The position numbers and the translations under genes were made by a program. Under the pieces are notes generated by a model. It saw only the letters and a program-made list of their open reading frames with translations. It had not been told where the DNA came from and did not search any database. Of a stretch of DNA of 64,000 bases, positions 36,769 through 46,195 are shown piece after piece; the first letter of the stretch is position 1; each line of letters starts with the position of its first letter. Origin of the DNA: Leucobacter sp. G161 (GTDB lineage Bacteria; Actinomycetota; Actinomycetes; Actinomycetales; Microbacteriaceae); the NCBI RefSeq assembly GCF_001482305.1, contig NZ_LOHP01000021.1:1-64000 (forward strand), in the 5' to 3' direction.

Positions 36769-37266
36769 TCACCCGGCGGCAGGCGGGGCGGGGTTGAGCC
36801 GCGCGGACACCGCGACGATGAGGGCCCCGAGGAGCCCGGCTGCGGCGAGCGCCAGTGCAGCGTAGAACGTGACATCTTGCGCGATGGGGCCGAGGAACGG
36901 CAGCAGCCTTCCGAGCAGCGAATCGAAGGGATCAGGATCGCCGACGCCGCGGCCGGCCAGCACCGCGAGCAGCAACCCGCCCCAGTGCAGCAGGATCCAC
37001 GAGAGCATCGCCCTCGGCGGCTGACGCGTTTTTCCCGCGCGGGCACGCCAAATGATCCGCGGGGTCCAGCCCGCGCCCGCCAGTACCGGGTACCAAATCG
37101 GGAAGTAGATAAAGAGCACGATCGTCTCCCAGCTCGCGCCCGGCATGACGTAGCGCAGTGCCAGGAGGAGCGGCATGATCCAGACGAGTGGCGTCCAGGC
37201 GCGCCACAGCCACCGTTGCCATCGCGGCGCGAGCTGCGGTGTGGGCACTCCCTGAAGTTCGCTCAT
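36769..37266 (-). CDS. Uncharacterised four-helix membrane protein
   Basis: A 165-residue protein with about four hydrophobic helices (WTPLVWIMPLLLALRYV, WETIVLFIYFPIWYPVLAGA, LSWILLHWGGLLLAVLAG and YAALALAAAGLLGALIVAV). The loops carry basic and Trp residues and there is no signal peptide. I recognise no family. It lies upstream of the glyA riboswitch on the same strand and close to purU on the other; nothing ties it to folate metabolism beyond position. Confidence 0.6.
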   Translation of the reverse strand: MSELQGVPTPQLAPRWQRWLWRAWTPLVWIMPLLLALRYVMPGASWETIVLFIYFPIWYPVLAGAGWTPRIIWRARAGKTRQPPRAMLSWILLHWGGLLLAVLAGRGVGDPDPFDSLLGRLLPFLGPIAQDVTFYAALALAAAGLLGALIVAVSARLNPAPPAAG

Positions 37267-37335
37267 GGGTCATGACCTTACCCACTCGGTCCGCCCCGCA
37301 ATGCTCGGCCAGCAGCCCTCGGCCCGCGTGTGGCC

Positions 37336-37341
37336 TAGAAT
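37336..37341 (+). promoter_or_regulatory. -10 hexamer of leaderless purU
   Basis: TAGAAT ends 7 nt before the purU ATG at 37349, with no Shine-Dalgarno in between, as expected of a leaderless transcript. Confidence 0.6.
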
Positions 37342-37348
37342 TGGCCGG

Positions 37349-38233
37349 ATGAACACGATCGTTGCTGACTCGACCGGCTCCCAGTGGGTACTCACGCTCT
37401 CCTGCATCGACGGACCCGGAATTGTGCACGCAATCAGCGGCGCGATCGTCGCGGCCGGCGGCAACATTGCCGAGAGCCAGCAGTTCGCATCAGCGGATAC
37501 CGGCCGGTTCTTCATGCGCCTGCAGGTTGAGGCGGTCGCGCAGGCAGAGACGTTCGGGGAGCGCTTTCGCAGCTCACTCACGTCGGTGACCGAGCGCTAC
37601 AACATGAGCTGGCGACTCGATCAGGTGGGGCGCCCCGTGCGCACCCTGCTGCTCGGGTCAACCGCCACGCACTGTGTCAACGACCTGCTGTACCGCAAGC
37701 GCGCAGGCCAGCTTCCGATCGAGGTGCCGCTTGTGCTCTCGAACCACGAGACGATGCGCGACATTGCCGAGTTCTACGGGGTCGCCTTCGAACACCGTGC
37801 GGTCACGAATCCAGACGAGAAGGCGGCGTTCGAGGCACGCGTACTCGAGGCAGTCGAAGAGCACGACATTGAGCTCGTCGTGCTCGCACGCTACATGCAG
37901 ATCCTCTCTCCCGAGCTCTGCGAGGCGCTCGCTGGCCGCGCGATCAACATTCACCACTCGTTCCTCCCCGGCTTCAAGGGCGCGAACCCCTACAAGCAGG
38001 CGCATCAGCGCGGCGTGAAGCTCATCGGTGCAACCGCGCACTTCGTCACCACCGATCTCGACGAGGGCCCGATCATCGAGCAGGACACCACCCGGGTGGA
38101 TCACTCCTATTCACCCCGCGAACTCGTGCAACTCGGCCAGGACATCGAGTCGCGCGTGCTCCGGCACGCCGTCGGCTGGTTCGCCGAAAACCGGGTGCTG
38201 CAGGACGGCGACCGCACCATCATCTTCCGGTAG
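37349..38233 (+). CDS. purU: Formyltetrahydrofolate deformylase PurU
   Basis: Hydrolyses 10-formyl-THF to THF and formate, balancing the folate pool. The 294-residue protein has an N-terminal ACT domain (about 10-90, LSCIDGPGIVHAISGAIVAAGGNI) and a C-terminal formyltransferase-like domain. The catalytic Asn/His/Asp set is visible in AINIHHSFLPGFKGANPY and TTDLDEGPIIEQD. The frame extends upstream to 37265, but the ATG at 37349 follows a leaderless promoter. It lies opposite the glyA-folD operon, so three folate enzymes cluster here. Confidence 0.95.
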   Translation: MNTIVADSTGSQWVLTLSCIDGPGIVHAISGAIVAAGGNIAESQQFASADTGRFFMRLQVEAVAQAETFGERFRSSLTSVTERYNMSWRLDQVGRPVRTLLLGSTATHCVNDLLYRKRAGQLPIEVPLVLSNHETMRDIAEFYGVAFEHRAVTNPDEKAAFEARVLEAVEEHDIELVVLARYMQILSPELCEALAGRAINIHHSFLPGFKGANPYKQAHQRGVKLIGATAHFVTTDLDEGPIIEQDTTRVDHSYSPRELVQLGQDIESRVLRHAVGWFAENRVLQDGDRTIIFR

Positions 38234-38405
38234 TCCGGGACGATCTCGGGCCTACTTCCGCACCACAAGCTGTTCTCCACAGGCCCGCATTTCCGCGAGT
38301 ATGAGCGAGTTTTTCACAGATGTGTCCGCGGTGCTTCCCTCCCCCACAGCTGCGACATATCGTTGAAAACACCCAACAACCGCAGCCGACGGAAGGAGCG
38401 CTCGA

Positions 38406-38498
38406 ATGGAAGAACGAATCAATGCTCACATCACGCCAGAACTCGAGAGCGCCGAGCCTTCCTCCCGCAACACTGCACCGAACGGGTTGACCGCCTAG
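38406..38498 (+). CDS. Candidate 30-residue small protein
   Basis: A short frame, beginning MEERINAHITPELESAE, starts 7 nt after a strong GGAAGGAG. It is hydrophilic, with no membrane segment or cysteine. Its stop overlaps the end of the convergent TetR gene by 4 bp. The Shine-Dalgarno is better than that of many real genes nearby, but no homologue is known to me. It could also be a leader peptide or a chance frame. Confidence 0.35.
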   Translation: MEERINAHITPELESAEPSSRNTAPNGLTA

Positions 38499-39196
38499 CC
38501 GCAGCTACCGTCGACGGCCCTCGCCGACCCGACGAACTCCAGGTGCCTGGCGCGCAGCCCCACCAGCATCGCGTTGAGGCCGATGTCGAACGCGATGTCG
38601 GTGGGCCGGGCCTCCCCCGCACCCGCGCGGGCCGCCGCATACACCGCCCGGAACGTCGGCGCCTCGGGGTCGTCGCCCGGATCAAGCATGTTATCGGGCG
38701 CCGTGTGATCCAGCGCGGCCCCGAGAATGAGGCTCTCGACCGCAACCACGGTAACCAGCACCTCCTCCTCAGGCCAGCCAGCGGCCATAAGCCCACTGCA
38801 CACCACCTCGTACATCTGACTCGTGCGCGTTCCCGTCGCGATCGGCAACACCCCGAGTAGCGCAATCGTCGGCGGATGCGCCGCAAACGCATTCCGGTAC
38901 GAGCGCGCCCACCGTTCAAGCGCCGCGTCCCACGAGAGCTCAGCGAACCCCGACACATCGATGCGGTCGCTGACGAGCTCGCGGATGCCCGAAATCAGGT
39001 CGTCCTGCCCCTGAATGTGGTTGTACAGCGCCGACGGCCTCACGCCGAGCTCTCGCGCAATCTCGCGCAGACTCGCGCCCGATTCGCCTCGCTCGTCGAG
39101 CAGCCGGAGCGCGGTCTCGAGGATCAGCCCCCGCGTGAGCACGGCCGTCGTCGGCCGCCCCGATCGTCGAGCCGTCGATCCCTCGTTCACCGCCAT
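38495..39196 (-). CDS. TetR family transcriptional regulator
   Basis: A 233-residue regulator with an N-terminal helix-turn-helix (SLREIARELGVRPSALYNHI, then QGQDDLI) and a TetR_C-like ligand domain (SWDAALERWARSYRNAFAAHP). It resembles the other TetR of this window (9767-10420) in the recognition-helix region. It is divergent from the amidohydrolase/permease pair at 39402-42498 and probably represses it. The start at 39196 is preferred; the frame runs up to 39247 but this adds a non-conserved basic leader. Confidence 0.85.
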   Translation of the reverse strand: MAVNEGSTARRSGRPTTAVLTRGLILETALRLLDERGESGASLREIARELGVRPSALYNHIQGQDDLISGIRELVSDRIDVSGFAELSWDAALERWARSYRNAFAAHPPTIALLGVLPIATGTRTSQMYEVVCSGLMAAGWPEEEVLVTVVAVESLILGAALDHTAPDNMLDPGDDPEAPTFRAVYAAARAGAGEARPTDIAFDIGLNAMLVGLRARHLEFVGSARAVDGSCG

Positions 39197-39332
39197 GGTG
39201 CGCCACTTTCTCTCCGAGCGTTCGATGCGACGACGTTTCCATCGCATCGATTTCTCTCTCAGCCGAGGCTATCGGAGGAAGCCAGCGCCGCCATACTGCG
39301 CGTTCGACTCGCGTTCTCAGCCCGGGTAGGCC

Positions 39333-39338
39333 TACAAT
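39333..39338 (+). promoter_or_regulatory. -10 hexamer of the amidohydrolase/permease operon
   Basis: TACAAT lies directly before the palindrome at 39342-39352, so the operator would cover the transcription start. Confidence 0.5.
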
Positions 39339-39341
39339 AAC

Positions 39342-39352
39342 GAACACTGTTC
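39342..39352. promoter_or_regulatory. Candidate operator of the second TetR
   Basis: GAACACTGTTC is a perfect inverted repeat around one base. It differs from the core of the first operator (GTACACTGTAC, 9724-9734) only at one symmetric position, and lies just after the -10 box. Confidence 0.6.
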
Positions 39353-39401
39353 ATTTATGGGGGAGACCTGCACCGGCATCGAGGCCGGAGAAGGAGCGAA
39401 C

Positions 39402-41018
39402 ATGACACTCACGGTGTTCACTGGAGGAAGCATCGTCCTCGAGGCCGAGCGCGAGGGTCGCACGCACACGAGCGACGCGATTGCGTTCCGTGGCGATCGC
39501 GTCGCCGCCCTCGGAGCGGAGGCGATCGCGCTCACCGAGCAGACCGACGCCACCGTCGTCGATCTCGCTGGCGGAACGCTCGTACCCGGTATCGGCGAGG
39601 GCCACGCACACCCCGTGCTCGGCGGGCTCGAGGCCGCGGGCCCCAACGTCCGCGCCGCCGCGGATCTTCAGGGCATCATCGACGCAGTGGCCGAGTGGAA
39701 GCGCGAGCACCCCGAAGCCGAGTGGATCGTCGGCGCCAGCTACGACGCTACCTTCGCGCCAGGAGGCGTGTTCGACGCGGAGTGGCTCGACGCGGTCACC
39801 GGCGACACCCCCACCATCCTTCGTGCGTGGGATTACCACACCGCCTGGGTGAACTCGGCGGCGCTCGCAGCGGGCGGCATCACTGCGGAAACGCCCGATC
39901 CGCCGCTCGGCCGCTACGTTCGGCGTGCCGACGGCACCCCCATCGGGACGCTGCAGGAAGCCGCCGCAAACACCTTCATCGCCGACGTCGTACCGGCGTT
40001 CGCGCTCGCCGACAGGGTCGCCGCGATCGAGTCGTCGACGCGCGACTACGCCGCGCAGGGCACCACCTGGGTGCAGGATGCCTGGGTCGAGCTCAGCGAC
40101 GTCGACACCTACCTCGCCGCCGCGCGCGACAACCGACTGCACACCCGAGTGAACCTCGCGTTCCGGGCAGACCCCGCGAACTGGCGCGACCAGGCGGGCA
40201 GCTTCGTCGAGCTCCGCAACGAGATCCGCGCGCTCGGGCACGACCGGCTCAGCGCCGAGACCGTGAAGTTCTTCGTTGACGGCGTGATCGAGAGCCGCAC
40301 GGCCGCCCTCGGCGCCCCGTATGCGGATCGCCCCGACGAGCGCGGGCTCCCCAACTGGGCGGAGCAGGAGATCGCCGAGGCCGCGAAGGCATTCGACGCG
40401 GCCGGATTCCAGCTCCACATCCACGCGATCGGCGACGACGCGAACCGCATCGCCCTCGACACGATCCAGGCGGTGCACGCGGAGAACCCACCACGCGAGC
40501 GCGCGCACGTCATCGCGCACGTCGCGATGCTCGCGCCCGCTGACATCGCGCGGTTCGCGGAGCTCGGCGTCATCGCAAACTTCGAGCCGTACTGGGCGCA
40601 GTGCGACGCGGTCATGCGCGACCTCACGATCCCGCACATCGGCCACGACCGCGAGGGCTGGCAATACCTCATCGGCTCGGTGCTCCGCTCCGGCGCAACC
40701 GTGTCGTTCGGCAGCGACTGGCCCGTCACGACCAAGGACTGGCGGCCCGCATTCGCGACGGCCGTCACCCGCCACAGCCACCTCGAGCCCGAAGCAGAGT
40801 CCTGGCTCCCCGACGAGCGCGTGAGCGCAGGCGCAGCACTCTCCGCCTACACGCTCGCCACCGCCCAACAGGCTCTGGCACCCGAACGCGGCGCCCTCAA
40901 CGTCGGCATGATCGCCGACGCCGTCTGGCTCGCCGCCGATCCACTCACTGTCGACCCGACCGCCGTCCCCGAGATCGAGGTCCTCGGGACCTGGCTCGCC
41001 GGCGAGCGCACACACTAG
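39402..41018 (+). CDS. YtcJ-type metal-dependent amidohydrolase
   Basis: A 538-residue amidohydrolase of the same family as 4273-5913. Metal-binding motifs are GEGHAHPVLGG, VKFFVDGVIESRTA, HIHAIGDDANRIAL, AHVAMLAPAD and FGSDWPVTTKDW. The start at 39402 has GGAGAAGGAGCG upstream; the longer frame to 39357 is probably untranslated. It is the first gene of a two-gene operon with the APC permease 40 bp downstream, regulated by the divergent TetR. The substrate is unknown, but the repeated pairing with an APC transporter suggests an imported amide, amine or cyclic ureide. Confidence 0.87.
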   Translation: MTLTVFTGGSIVLEAEREGRTHTSDAIAFRGDRVAALGAEAIALTEQTDATVVDLAGGTLVPGIGEGHAHPVLGGLEAAGPNVRAAADLQGIIDAVAEWKREHPEAEWIVGASYDATFAPGGVFDAEWLDAVTGDTPTILRAWDYHTAWVNSAALAAGGITAETPDPPLGRYVRRADGTPIGTLQEAAANTFIADVVPAFALADRVAAIESSTRDYAAQGTTWVQDAWVELSDVDTYLAAARDNRLHTRVNLAFRADPANWRDQAGSFVELRNEIRALGHDRLSAETVKFFVDGVIESRTAALGAPYADRPDERGLPNWAEQEIAEAAKAFDAAGFQLHIHAIGDDANRIALDTIQAVHAENPPRERAHVIAHVAMLAPADIARFAELGVIANFEPYWAQCDAVMRDLTIPHIGHDREGWQYLIGSVLRSGATVSFGSDWPVTTKDWRPAFATAVTRHSHLEPEAESWLPDERVSAGAALSAYTLATAQQALAPERGALNVGMIADAVWLAADPLTVDPTAVPEIEVLGTWLAGERTH

Positions 41019-41058
41019 TCCCACTCCCCCACCCGACCTACTGATTCAAAGGAGAATC

Positions 41059-42498
41059 GTGTCGAACACACCCACCCCTGCCACTAGCGCGGCGCAACCG
41101 CACATGCGGCGAGCGCTCGGACTCACCGGCCTCACGTTCTTCGGCGTGACCTACATGACCGTGATCACGGTGTTCACGACCTACGGCATCGTGAACCAGG
41201 TCACCGGGGGCAAGCTCCCCGCCGCATACATCGTGGCGGTCGTCACGATGCTGTTCACCGCGGCGAGCTACGCGGCGATGGTGCGGAAGTACCCCGTCGC
41301 CGGCTCTGCGTACACGTACGCGCAGCAGTCGTTCGGCGGTGGCCCTGGCTTCCTCACCGGCTGGGTGATGCTGCTCGACTACCTGTTCATTCCGATGATC
41401 AACTTCATGCTCATCGGCATCTACCTGAACACGCAATTCCCCGCGATCCCGGTCTGGGTGTTCACGCTCGCCGCGCTGCTGCTCGTGCTGCTCTTCAACG
41501 TGCTCGGCATCACGCTCGTGAACAAGCTGAACATGGCAATCATCGCGCTGTCCGTGGTGCTCGTCATCGTGTTCGTCGCGCTCGCGTTCAAGCAGTACCT
41601 GGGCGGCGACCAGTCGGTCGGCATCATCGAGCCCTTCACCTTCGGTGAGGGCGGCATCGGTGCGATCGCATCGGGCGCCGCGATCCTCGCCCTCTCGCTC
41701 CTCGGCTTCGACGCGGTTTCGACGTTGTCCGAGGAGGCGAAGAATCCGCGCCGCGACATCCCGCGCGCAATCATGCTGTCGACCCTCGTCGGCGGGTTCT
41801 TCTTCATCCTCGTTGCGTGGGCTGGCGCGCTCGCATTCAACCCGGACTGGTCGTCACTGAGCGACGCACAGATCGAGGCCGCAGGCACGACCGTGCTCGA
41901 CTCATTTGGTGCGAGCTGGTTCACGTCGCTCTTCGTCGCCGTCTACGTCGTCGGCGCCTTCGGGTCGGGCATGACCGGCCAGGTGTCGGTCTCGCGCATC
42001 CTCTACGCGATGGGCCGCGACGGGATGCTCCCGAAGCCGCTCTCGAAGCTGCACCGCCGTTTCGGCACCCCGATCGTCGCTGCGGTCGTCGTCTCGGTGT
42101 TTGCGCTCTCGGCGCTGTTTGTCCCGTTCGATACGGTCGCGTTTATGATCAGCTTCGGTGCGCTCGCCGCGTTCGCGATGGTGAACCTCTCGGTGATCCG
42201 CACCTACCTGTTCCCGAAGGGCGGCCGCGCGCGGCCGGCGACGTTCGGTGAGATCCTCCGGTACGGCGTCGCGCCGGCCATCGGCTTCGGGCTGACGATC
42301 TGGCTGTGGACATCGCTCGAGCCAGTCACCTGGCTCGTGGGCCTCGTCTGGCTCGTGCTCGGCGTGGGCGTCATCGCGATCGTCACGCGCGGTTTCCGCA
42401 GGCCCGTCCCGAAGATGGACTTCTCGGAGGGGGATCCGACGACGCAGCAGATCGACGCCCTTGGCGACGAATTCCCCCTCGAGGGCGAGCGCGGCTAG
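41059..42498 (+). CDS. APC family amino acid/amine permease
   Basis: A 479-residue transporter with about 12 helices. It has the APC helix-1 region LTGLTFFGVTYMTVITVF, GSAYTYAQQSFGGGPGFL, and GFDAVSTLSEEAKNPRRDIP, which recurs in the permease of the first catabolic cluster. The GTG start at 41059 has AAAGGAG 4 nt upstream. It probably brings in the substrate of the upstream amidohydrolase. The C-terminal tail is hydrophilic, with acidic residues. Confidence 0.88.
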   Translation: MSNTPTPATSAAQPHMRRALGLTGLTFFGVTYMTVITVFTTYGIVNQVTGGKLPAAYIVAVVTMLFTAASYAAMVRKYPVAGSAYTYAQQSFGGGPGFLTGWVMLLDYLFIPMINFMLIGIYLNTQFPAIPVWVFTLAALLLVLLFNVLGITLVNKLNMAIIALSVVLVIVFVALAFKQYLGGDQSVGIIEPFTFGEGGIGAIASGAAILALSLLGFDAVSTLSEEAKNPRRDIPRAIMLSTLVGGFFFILVAWAGALAFNPDWSSLSDAQIEAAGTTVLDSFGASWFTSLFVAVYVVGAFGSGMTGQVSVSRILYAMGRDGMLPKPLSKLHRRFGTPIVAAVVVSVFALSALFVPFDTVAFMISFGALAAFAMVNLSVIRTYLFPKGGRARPATFGEILRYGVAPAIGFGLTIWLWTSLEPVTWLVGLVWLVLGVGVIAIVTRGFRRPVPKMDFSEGDPTTQQIDALGDEFPLEGERG

Positions 42499-42534
42499 CT
42501 GCCACCCGGGCCAGGAACGCCGGCGCCGTGCAAG

Positions 42535-43419
42535 CTACCGCAGGTGCTGCACGTCGCCGGCGTTCACTGTGAGGGTGCCGCCGGTCGGCAGATCCACCAC
42601 GAGTGCGCCGTCATCGGCGAGCTTGCGCGCACGCCCGTCGACGATCTTGTCGCCCGGGAGGTGCACGCGCACCTCCGTGCCGAGGGTGAGGGAATGCCTC
42701 GCCGCGCGGATCCGGATCGCATCGGGCTCGCGCGCCGCGAGCTCCGTGAGCCGCAACAGCTCGGCCGTCACCGCTAAGACAACCCGATCTGCGAGCTCCG
42801 CGCCGAGCGGATCAGCGAAGCTCTCCGCGCCACCAACGTCAGCCCCGGCCGCGAGCAGCGAGGTCGCGCGGTCAGTCGGTAGCTCCCACTCGGGCAGCAG
42901 CAGATTCATGCCCATCCCGACGATCGCGCTGCCGTCGGGCAACAGCTCGCAGAGGATCCCGCAGAGCTTCTTGCCCGGTCGACCCGCGAGCGAGTCATCC
43001 TCGTCGCGCACGTGCACGTCGTTCGGCCACTTCATTCCGACCCGCAGCGGCTCGACCTCGTCGCGTGCCGCTGCAGCGGCGAACAGCGGCTGGAATGCCG
43101 CGTTGACGGCAGACCCCGCAATGAACGGCAGCCAGCCCGGCCCGAGCTCGCCCCACTCGGGGGTGGAGCCACCACCCGCGCCGTACCCGCGCACGAGCAC
43201 AGACACCGCGAGCGCCCGGCCCGGCAGCACCTCCCAACCGCGCGAAAGCCTGCCGCGGCCCGCGGTCTGATTGTCGGTGAGCAGCACGGTACCGTGCGGG
43301 AGTGGTTCGCCCGCGCGATCCGCGGCAGCCGCGAGCTCGCGCAGCTCGGCATTCGTCGATGGCGACTCGGCGCGCCACTCGACGCGGGGCTGCTGGGCGC
43401 GGGTAAGCCTGAAATCCAT
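42535..43419 (-). CDS. birA: Biotin-[acetyl-CoA-carboxylase] ligase
   Basis: Attaches biotin to the carboxyl-carrier domain of carboxylases. The 294-residue protein has the substrate motif STNAELRELA, the biotinyl-AMP loop TAGRGRLSRGW, GMKWPNDVHV, KKLCGILCELL and GMGMNLLLPEWELP. There is no N-terminal helix-turn-helix, so it is a mono-functional (group I) enzyme and not the repressor type. It is divergent from the acyl-CoA carboxylase beta gene, a functional pairing seen in other actinobacteria. Confidence 0.93.
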   Translation of the reverse strand: MDFRLTRAQQPRVEWRAESPSTNAELRELAAAADRAGEPLPHGTVLLTDNQTAGRGRLSRGWEVLPGRALAVSVLVRGYGAGGGSTPEWGELGPGWLPFIAGSAVNAAFQPLFAAAAARDEVEPLRVGMKWPNDVHVRDEDDSLAGRPGKKLCGILCELLPDGSAIVGMGMNLLLPEWELPTDRATSLLAAGADVGGAESFADPLGAELADRVVLAVTAELLRLTELAAREPDAIRIRAARHSLTLGTEVRVHLPGDKIVDGRARKLADDGALVVDLPTGGTLTVNAGDVQHLR

Positions 43420-43530
43420 GCTCTCGAGCTTATGCCCGCAACCCCGCCTTGTGGGTTTCGGCCAAGGATCCGCAATTCAGTTGGAGGAGTTCTTTAAGGA
43501 AGGCGGGGGTACGCGCGCTAGGCTAATCTC

Positions 43531-45135
43531 GTGACCTCAGAGAACGACACCGCTCCCGAGTACCTCGCAACGACGGCAGGCCGCATCGCGGACCATCGCC
43601 TGAAGTACCAAGAGGCAGTCGGCGATCGCGACGCAGCAGCAGCAGCCAAGCAGCACCCGCGCGGCAAAATGACCGCACGCGAGCGCATCGCCTCGCTGCT
43701 CGACCCCGGTTCCTTCGTCGAGTTCGACAAGTACGTGAAGCACCGCGCCACCGCCTTCGGCATGGACGCGAACAAGCCCTTCGGCGACGCAGTCGTCACC
43801 GGCGCTGGCACGATCCACGGCCGCCAGGTCGTCGTCTACTCGCAGGACTTCACGACCTTCGGTGGCTCGCTCGGCGAGGCAGCCGGCGACAAGATCGTCA
43901 AGGCGATGGACTTCGCAATGAAGACCGGCGCGCCCATCATCGGCATGCTCGACTCGGGCGGCGCGCGCATCCAGGAGGGCGTCTTCTCGCTCTCGCAGTA
44001 CGCGAAGATCTTCAAGCGCAACACGATGTCCTCGGGCGTCATCCCGCAGATCTCGATCGTCATGGGCCCGTCGGCGGGCGGCGCGGTCTACTCGCCAGCG
44101 CTCACCGACTTCGTCATCATGGTCGACAAGACGAGCAACATGTTCGTCACCGGCCCCGACGTCATCAAGACGGTCACCGGCGAAGAGGTCGGCTTCGAGG
44201 AGCTCGGCGGCGCGCTCACCCACAACAAGACGAGCGGCGTCTCCCACTACCTCGCAAGCGACGAGCTCGATGCGCTCGACTACGCGCGCACGCTCATCAG
44301 CTTCCTCCCCGACAACAACCTCGCTGAGGCACCGATCTACGACAGCGACACCGCCTACGAGATCACCGAGGCCGATCGTCGCCTGAACACGATCATCCCC
44401 GACAGCCAGAACCAGCCGTACGACATGAAGGTCGTCATCGAGGCGATCCTCGACGGCGGCGACTTCCTCGAAGTGCAGCCGCTGTTCGCCCCGAACATCC
44501 TCATCGGTTTCGGCCGCGTCGAGGGCCGCACCGTCGGCATCGTCGCGAACCAGCCGAACCAGATGGCAGGCACCCTGAACATTGACGCGAGCGAAAAGGC
44601 CGCACGCTTCGTGCGCTTCTGCGATGCGTTCTCGATCCCGATCCTCACCCTCGTCGACGTGCCAGGCTACCTCCCCGGCACCGAGCAGGAGTACCAGGGC
44701 GTGATCCGCCGCGGTGCGAAGCTCCTCTTCGCGTACGCCGAAGCCACCGTGCCGCTCGTCACCATCATTACCCGCAAGGCCTACGGCGGCGCGTACATCG
44801 TGATGGGTTCGAAGGAGATGGGCGCCGACTTCAACATCGCGTGGCCCACCGCCGAGATCGCCGTTATGGGCGGCGCCGGCGCCGTGAACATCCTGTACCG
44901 CAAGGAGCTCGCTGCCGCTGAGGCAGCCGGCGAGGACGTCGAAGCACTGCGCGCGAAGCTCACCGCGAAGTACACGGCAGACGTCACCAGCCCGTTCCTC
45001 GCAGCCGAGCGCGGCGAAATCGACAATGTCCTCGAGCCAGCAGGCACCCGCCTCGCGGTCATCAAGGCGCTCCGCGGCCTCCGCGGCAAGCGCGACGAGC
45101 TGCCCGCGAAGAAGCACGGCAACATCCCGCTATGA
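43531..45135 (+). CDS. Acyl-CoA carboxylase carboxyltransferase (beta) subunit
   Basis: The 534-residue carboxyltransferase (PccB/AccD type) moves CO2 from carboxybiotin to acetyl- or propionyl-CoA. Family blocks are [91 protein letters not shown] and [18 protein letters not shown]. It starts with GTG; TAGGCT at 43519-43524 ends 6 nt upstream, suggesting a leaderless mRNA. The epsilon subunit follows with a 4-bp overlap. The biotin-carrying alpha subunit is not in the window. Confidence 0.93.
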   Translation: MTSENDTAPEYLATTAGRIADHRLKYQEAVGDRDAAAAAKQHPRGKMTARERIASLLDPGSFVEFDKYVKHRATAFGMDANKPFGDAVVTGAGTIHGRQVVVYSQDFTTFGGSLGEAAGDKIVKAMDFAMKTGAPIIGMLDSGGARIQEGVFSLSQYAKIFKRNTMSSGVIPQISIVMGPSAGGAVYSPALTDFVIMVDKTSNMFVTGPDVIKTVTGEEVGFEELGGALTHNKTSGVSHYLASDELDALDYARTLISFLPDNNLAEAPIYDSDTAYEITEADRRLNTIIPDSQNQPYDMKVVIEAILDGGDFLEVQPLFAPNILIGFGRVEGRTVGIVANQPNQMAGTLNIDASEKAARFVRFCDAFSIPILTLVDVPGYLPGTEQEYQGVIRRGAKLLFAYAEATVPLVTIITRKAYGGAYIVMGSKEMGADFNIAWPTAEIAVMGGAGAVNILYRKELAAAEAAGEDVEALRAKLTAKYTADVTSPFLAAERGEIDNVLEPAGTRLAVIKALRGLRGKRDELPAKKHGNIPL

Positions 45136-45485
45136 GTCCAGATACCGCTCTCTCCGAATCCGCGGCACCCGTGGCGACTTCCGCCGCGGCGCTCGCCGAT
45201 GAGTTCGATGCCACCACGGGCGATCTTCCGCCCGACGCGGCAGCCCGCGATGCCGCCAAGCGCGAGGACGCAGGCGACGTTGACGATGCGATCCGCGGCG
45301 ACGACATCACGTTCGTCACCCGCGGGGTGAGCGACGAAGAGCGTGCCGCCGTCATCGCGGTGCTCACCGAAGCTCGCGCCGAGGAATCACGTCAGGTGAA
45401 GCGGGTCGCCAGGCGCGACCGCGAGCCCTGGGCACGGTCGCAGCGCGTCCCCGATGGCTTCGCCGACCTCCTCATCGACGGCTAA
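45132..45485 (+). CDS. Acyl-CoA carboxylase epsilon subunit
   Basis: A small accessory subunit that activates actinobacterial acyl-CoA carboxylases. Of 117 residues, the first half is Ala/Asp-rich and disordered; the conserved part is [20 protein letters not shown], then [15 protein letters not shown] at the end. It overlaps the beta-subunit stop by ATGA. The location and C-terminal W-x-R motif support the call although the family is short and variable. Confidence 0.82.
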   Translation: MSPDTALSESAAPVATSAAALADEFDATTGDLPPDAAARDAAKREDAGDVDDAIRGDDITFVTRGVSDEERAAVIAVLTEARAEESRQVKRVARRDREPWARSQRVPDGFADLLIDG

Positions 45486-45502
45486 GCGCCTAAGCTGGGG
45501 GA

Positions 45503-46192
45503 ATGGCACGTACTGCAGCGGAAGCCCGACAGCAACTCAAAGACGCGGTGGATCGCGGATTCGAGATCGAATTCACCCCGCCCTTCCCAGCGACTGACGG
45601 GGAGCTGCGGCGCTCAGCCGTGCTGATCCTCTTCGGCGCGCTCGATCAGGTGCCGGCAGACTCTTCGGCCGGGCAGCCCGTACCAGCCGACCTCGACATT
45701 CTGCTCACCCGTCGCGCGAACCGGATGCGGCACCATGCCGGACAGATCGCGTTCCCCGGCGGCGGCGTCGAAGAGGAAGACGCCGACATCACCGTCACGG
45801 CGCTGCGCGAGGCTGAGGAAGAGACCGGGCTCGACGCGTCAGGCGTAGAGGTGCTCGGCACACTGCCCGAGATCCATGTCCCCGTGAGCCGAAACCTCGT
45901 GACCCCCGTGATCGGCTGGTGGCAGCGCCCGAGCGAGGTTGCCGCGGATCACACGGAATCCGTCGAGGTGTTCCGGGTGCCGGTCGCCGAGATGCTGGAT
46001 CCTGCAGCACGCGGCCACTCAGTGCTGCGACGCGAGGGCTTCACGCACCGCGGTGCGGCATTCCAGCTGCAGGAGCGGTTCGGCGGTCACGTCGTCTGGG
46101 GGTTCACCGGCATGCTGCTGTCGAGCATCTATGACGGCGTCGGCTGGTCGGTGCCGTGGCAGCCGGGCACCGACTACGAGGTCGCAGGCTAA
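45503..46192 (+). CDS. Nudix hydrolase, CoA pyrophosphatase type
   Basis: A 229-residue Nudix enzyme that likely cleaves CoA or acyl-CoA to 4'-phosphopantetheine and ADP. The UPF0035/NuCoA motif is LLTRRANRMRHHAGQIAFPG, and the Nudix box follows as GGGVEEEDADITVTALREAE, then EETGLDASG. It starts 17 bp after the epsilon subunit, with a GGGGGA before the ATG that also fits a TAAGCT -10 box (45491-45496). A link with the acyl-CoA carboxylase genes through CoA turnover is plausible. Confidence 0.87.
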   Translation: MARTAAEARQQLKDAVDRGFEIEFTPPFPATDGELRRSAVLILFGALDQVPADSSAGQPVPADLDILLTRRANRMRHHAGQIAFPGGGVEEEDADITVTALREAEEETGLDASGVEVLGTLPEIHVPVSRNLVTPVIGWWQRPSEVAADHTESVEVFRVPVAEMLDPAARGHSVLRREGFTHRGAAFQLQERFGGHVVWGFTGMLLSSIYDGVGWSVPWQPGTDYEVAG

Positions 46193-46195
46193 CCC

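Noticed and set aside
39351-41024. A 557-codon minus-strand frame opposite the amidohydrolase at 39402-41018
   Set aside because: It mirrors the real gene and carries no motif; its composition is that of antisense high-GC DNA.
43537-45117. A 526-codon minus-strand frame opposite the carboxylase beta gene
   Set aside because: The plus strand shows all carboxyltransferase motifs; the antisense frame is rich in D, V, E, R and has none.
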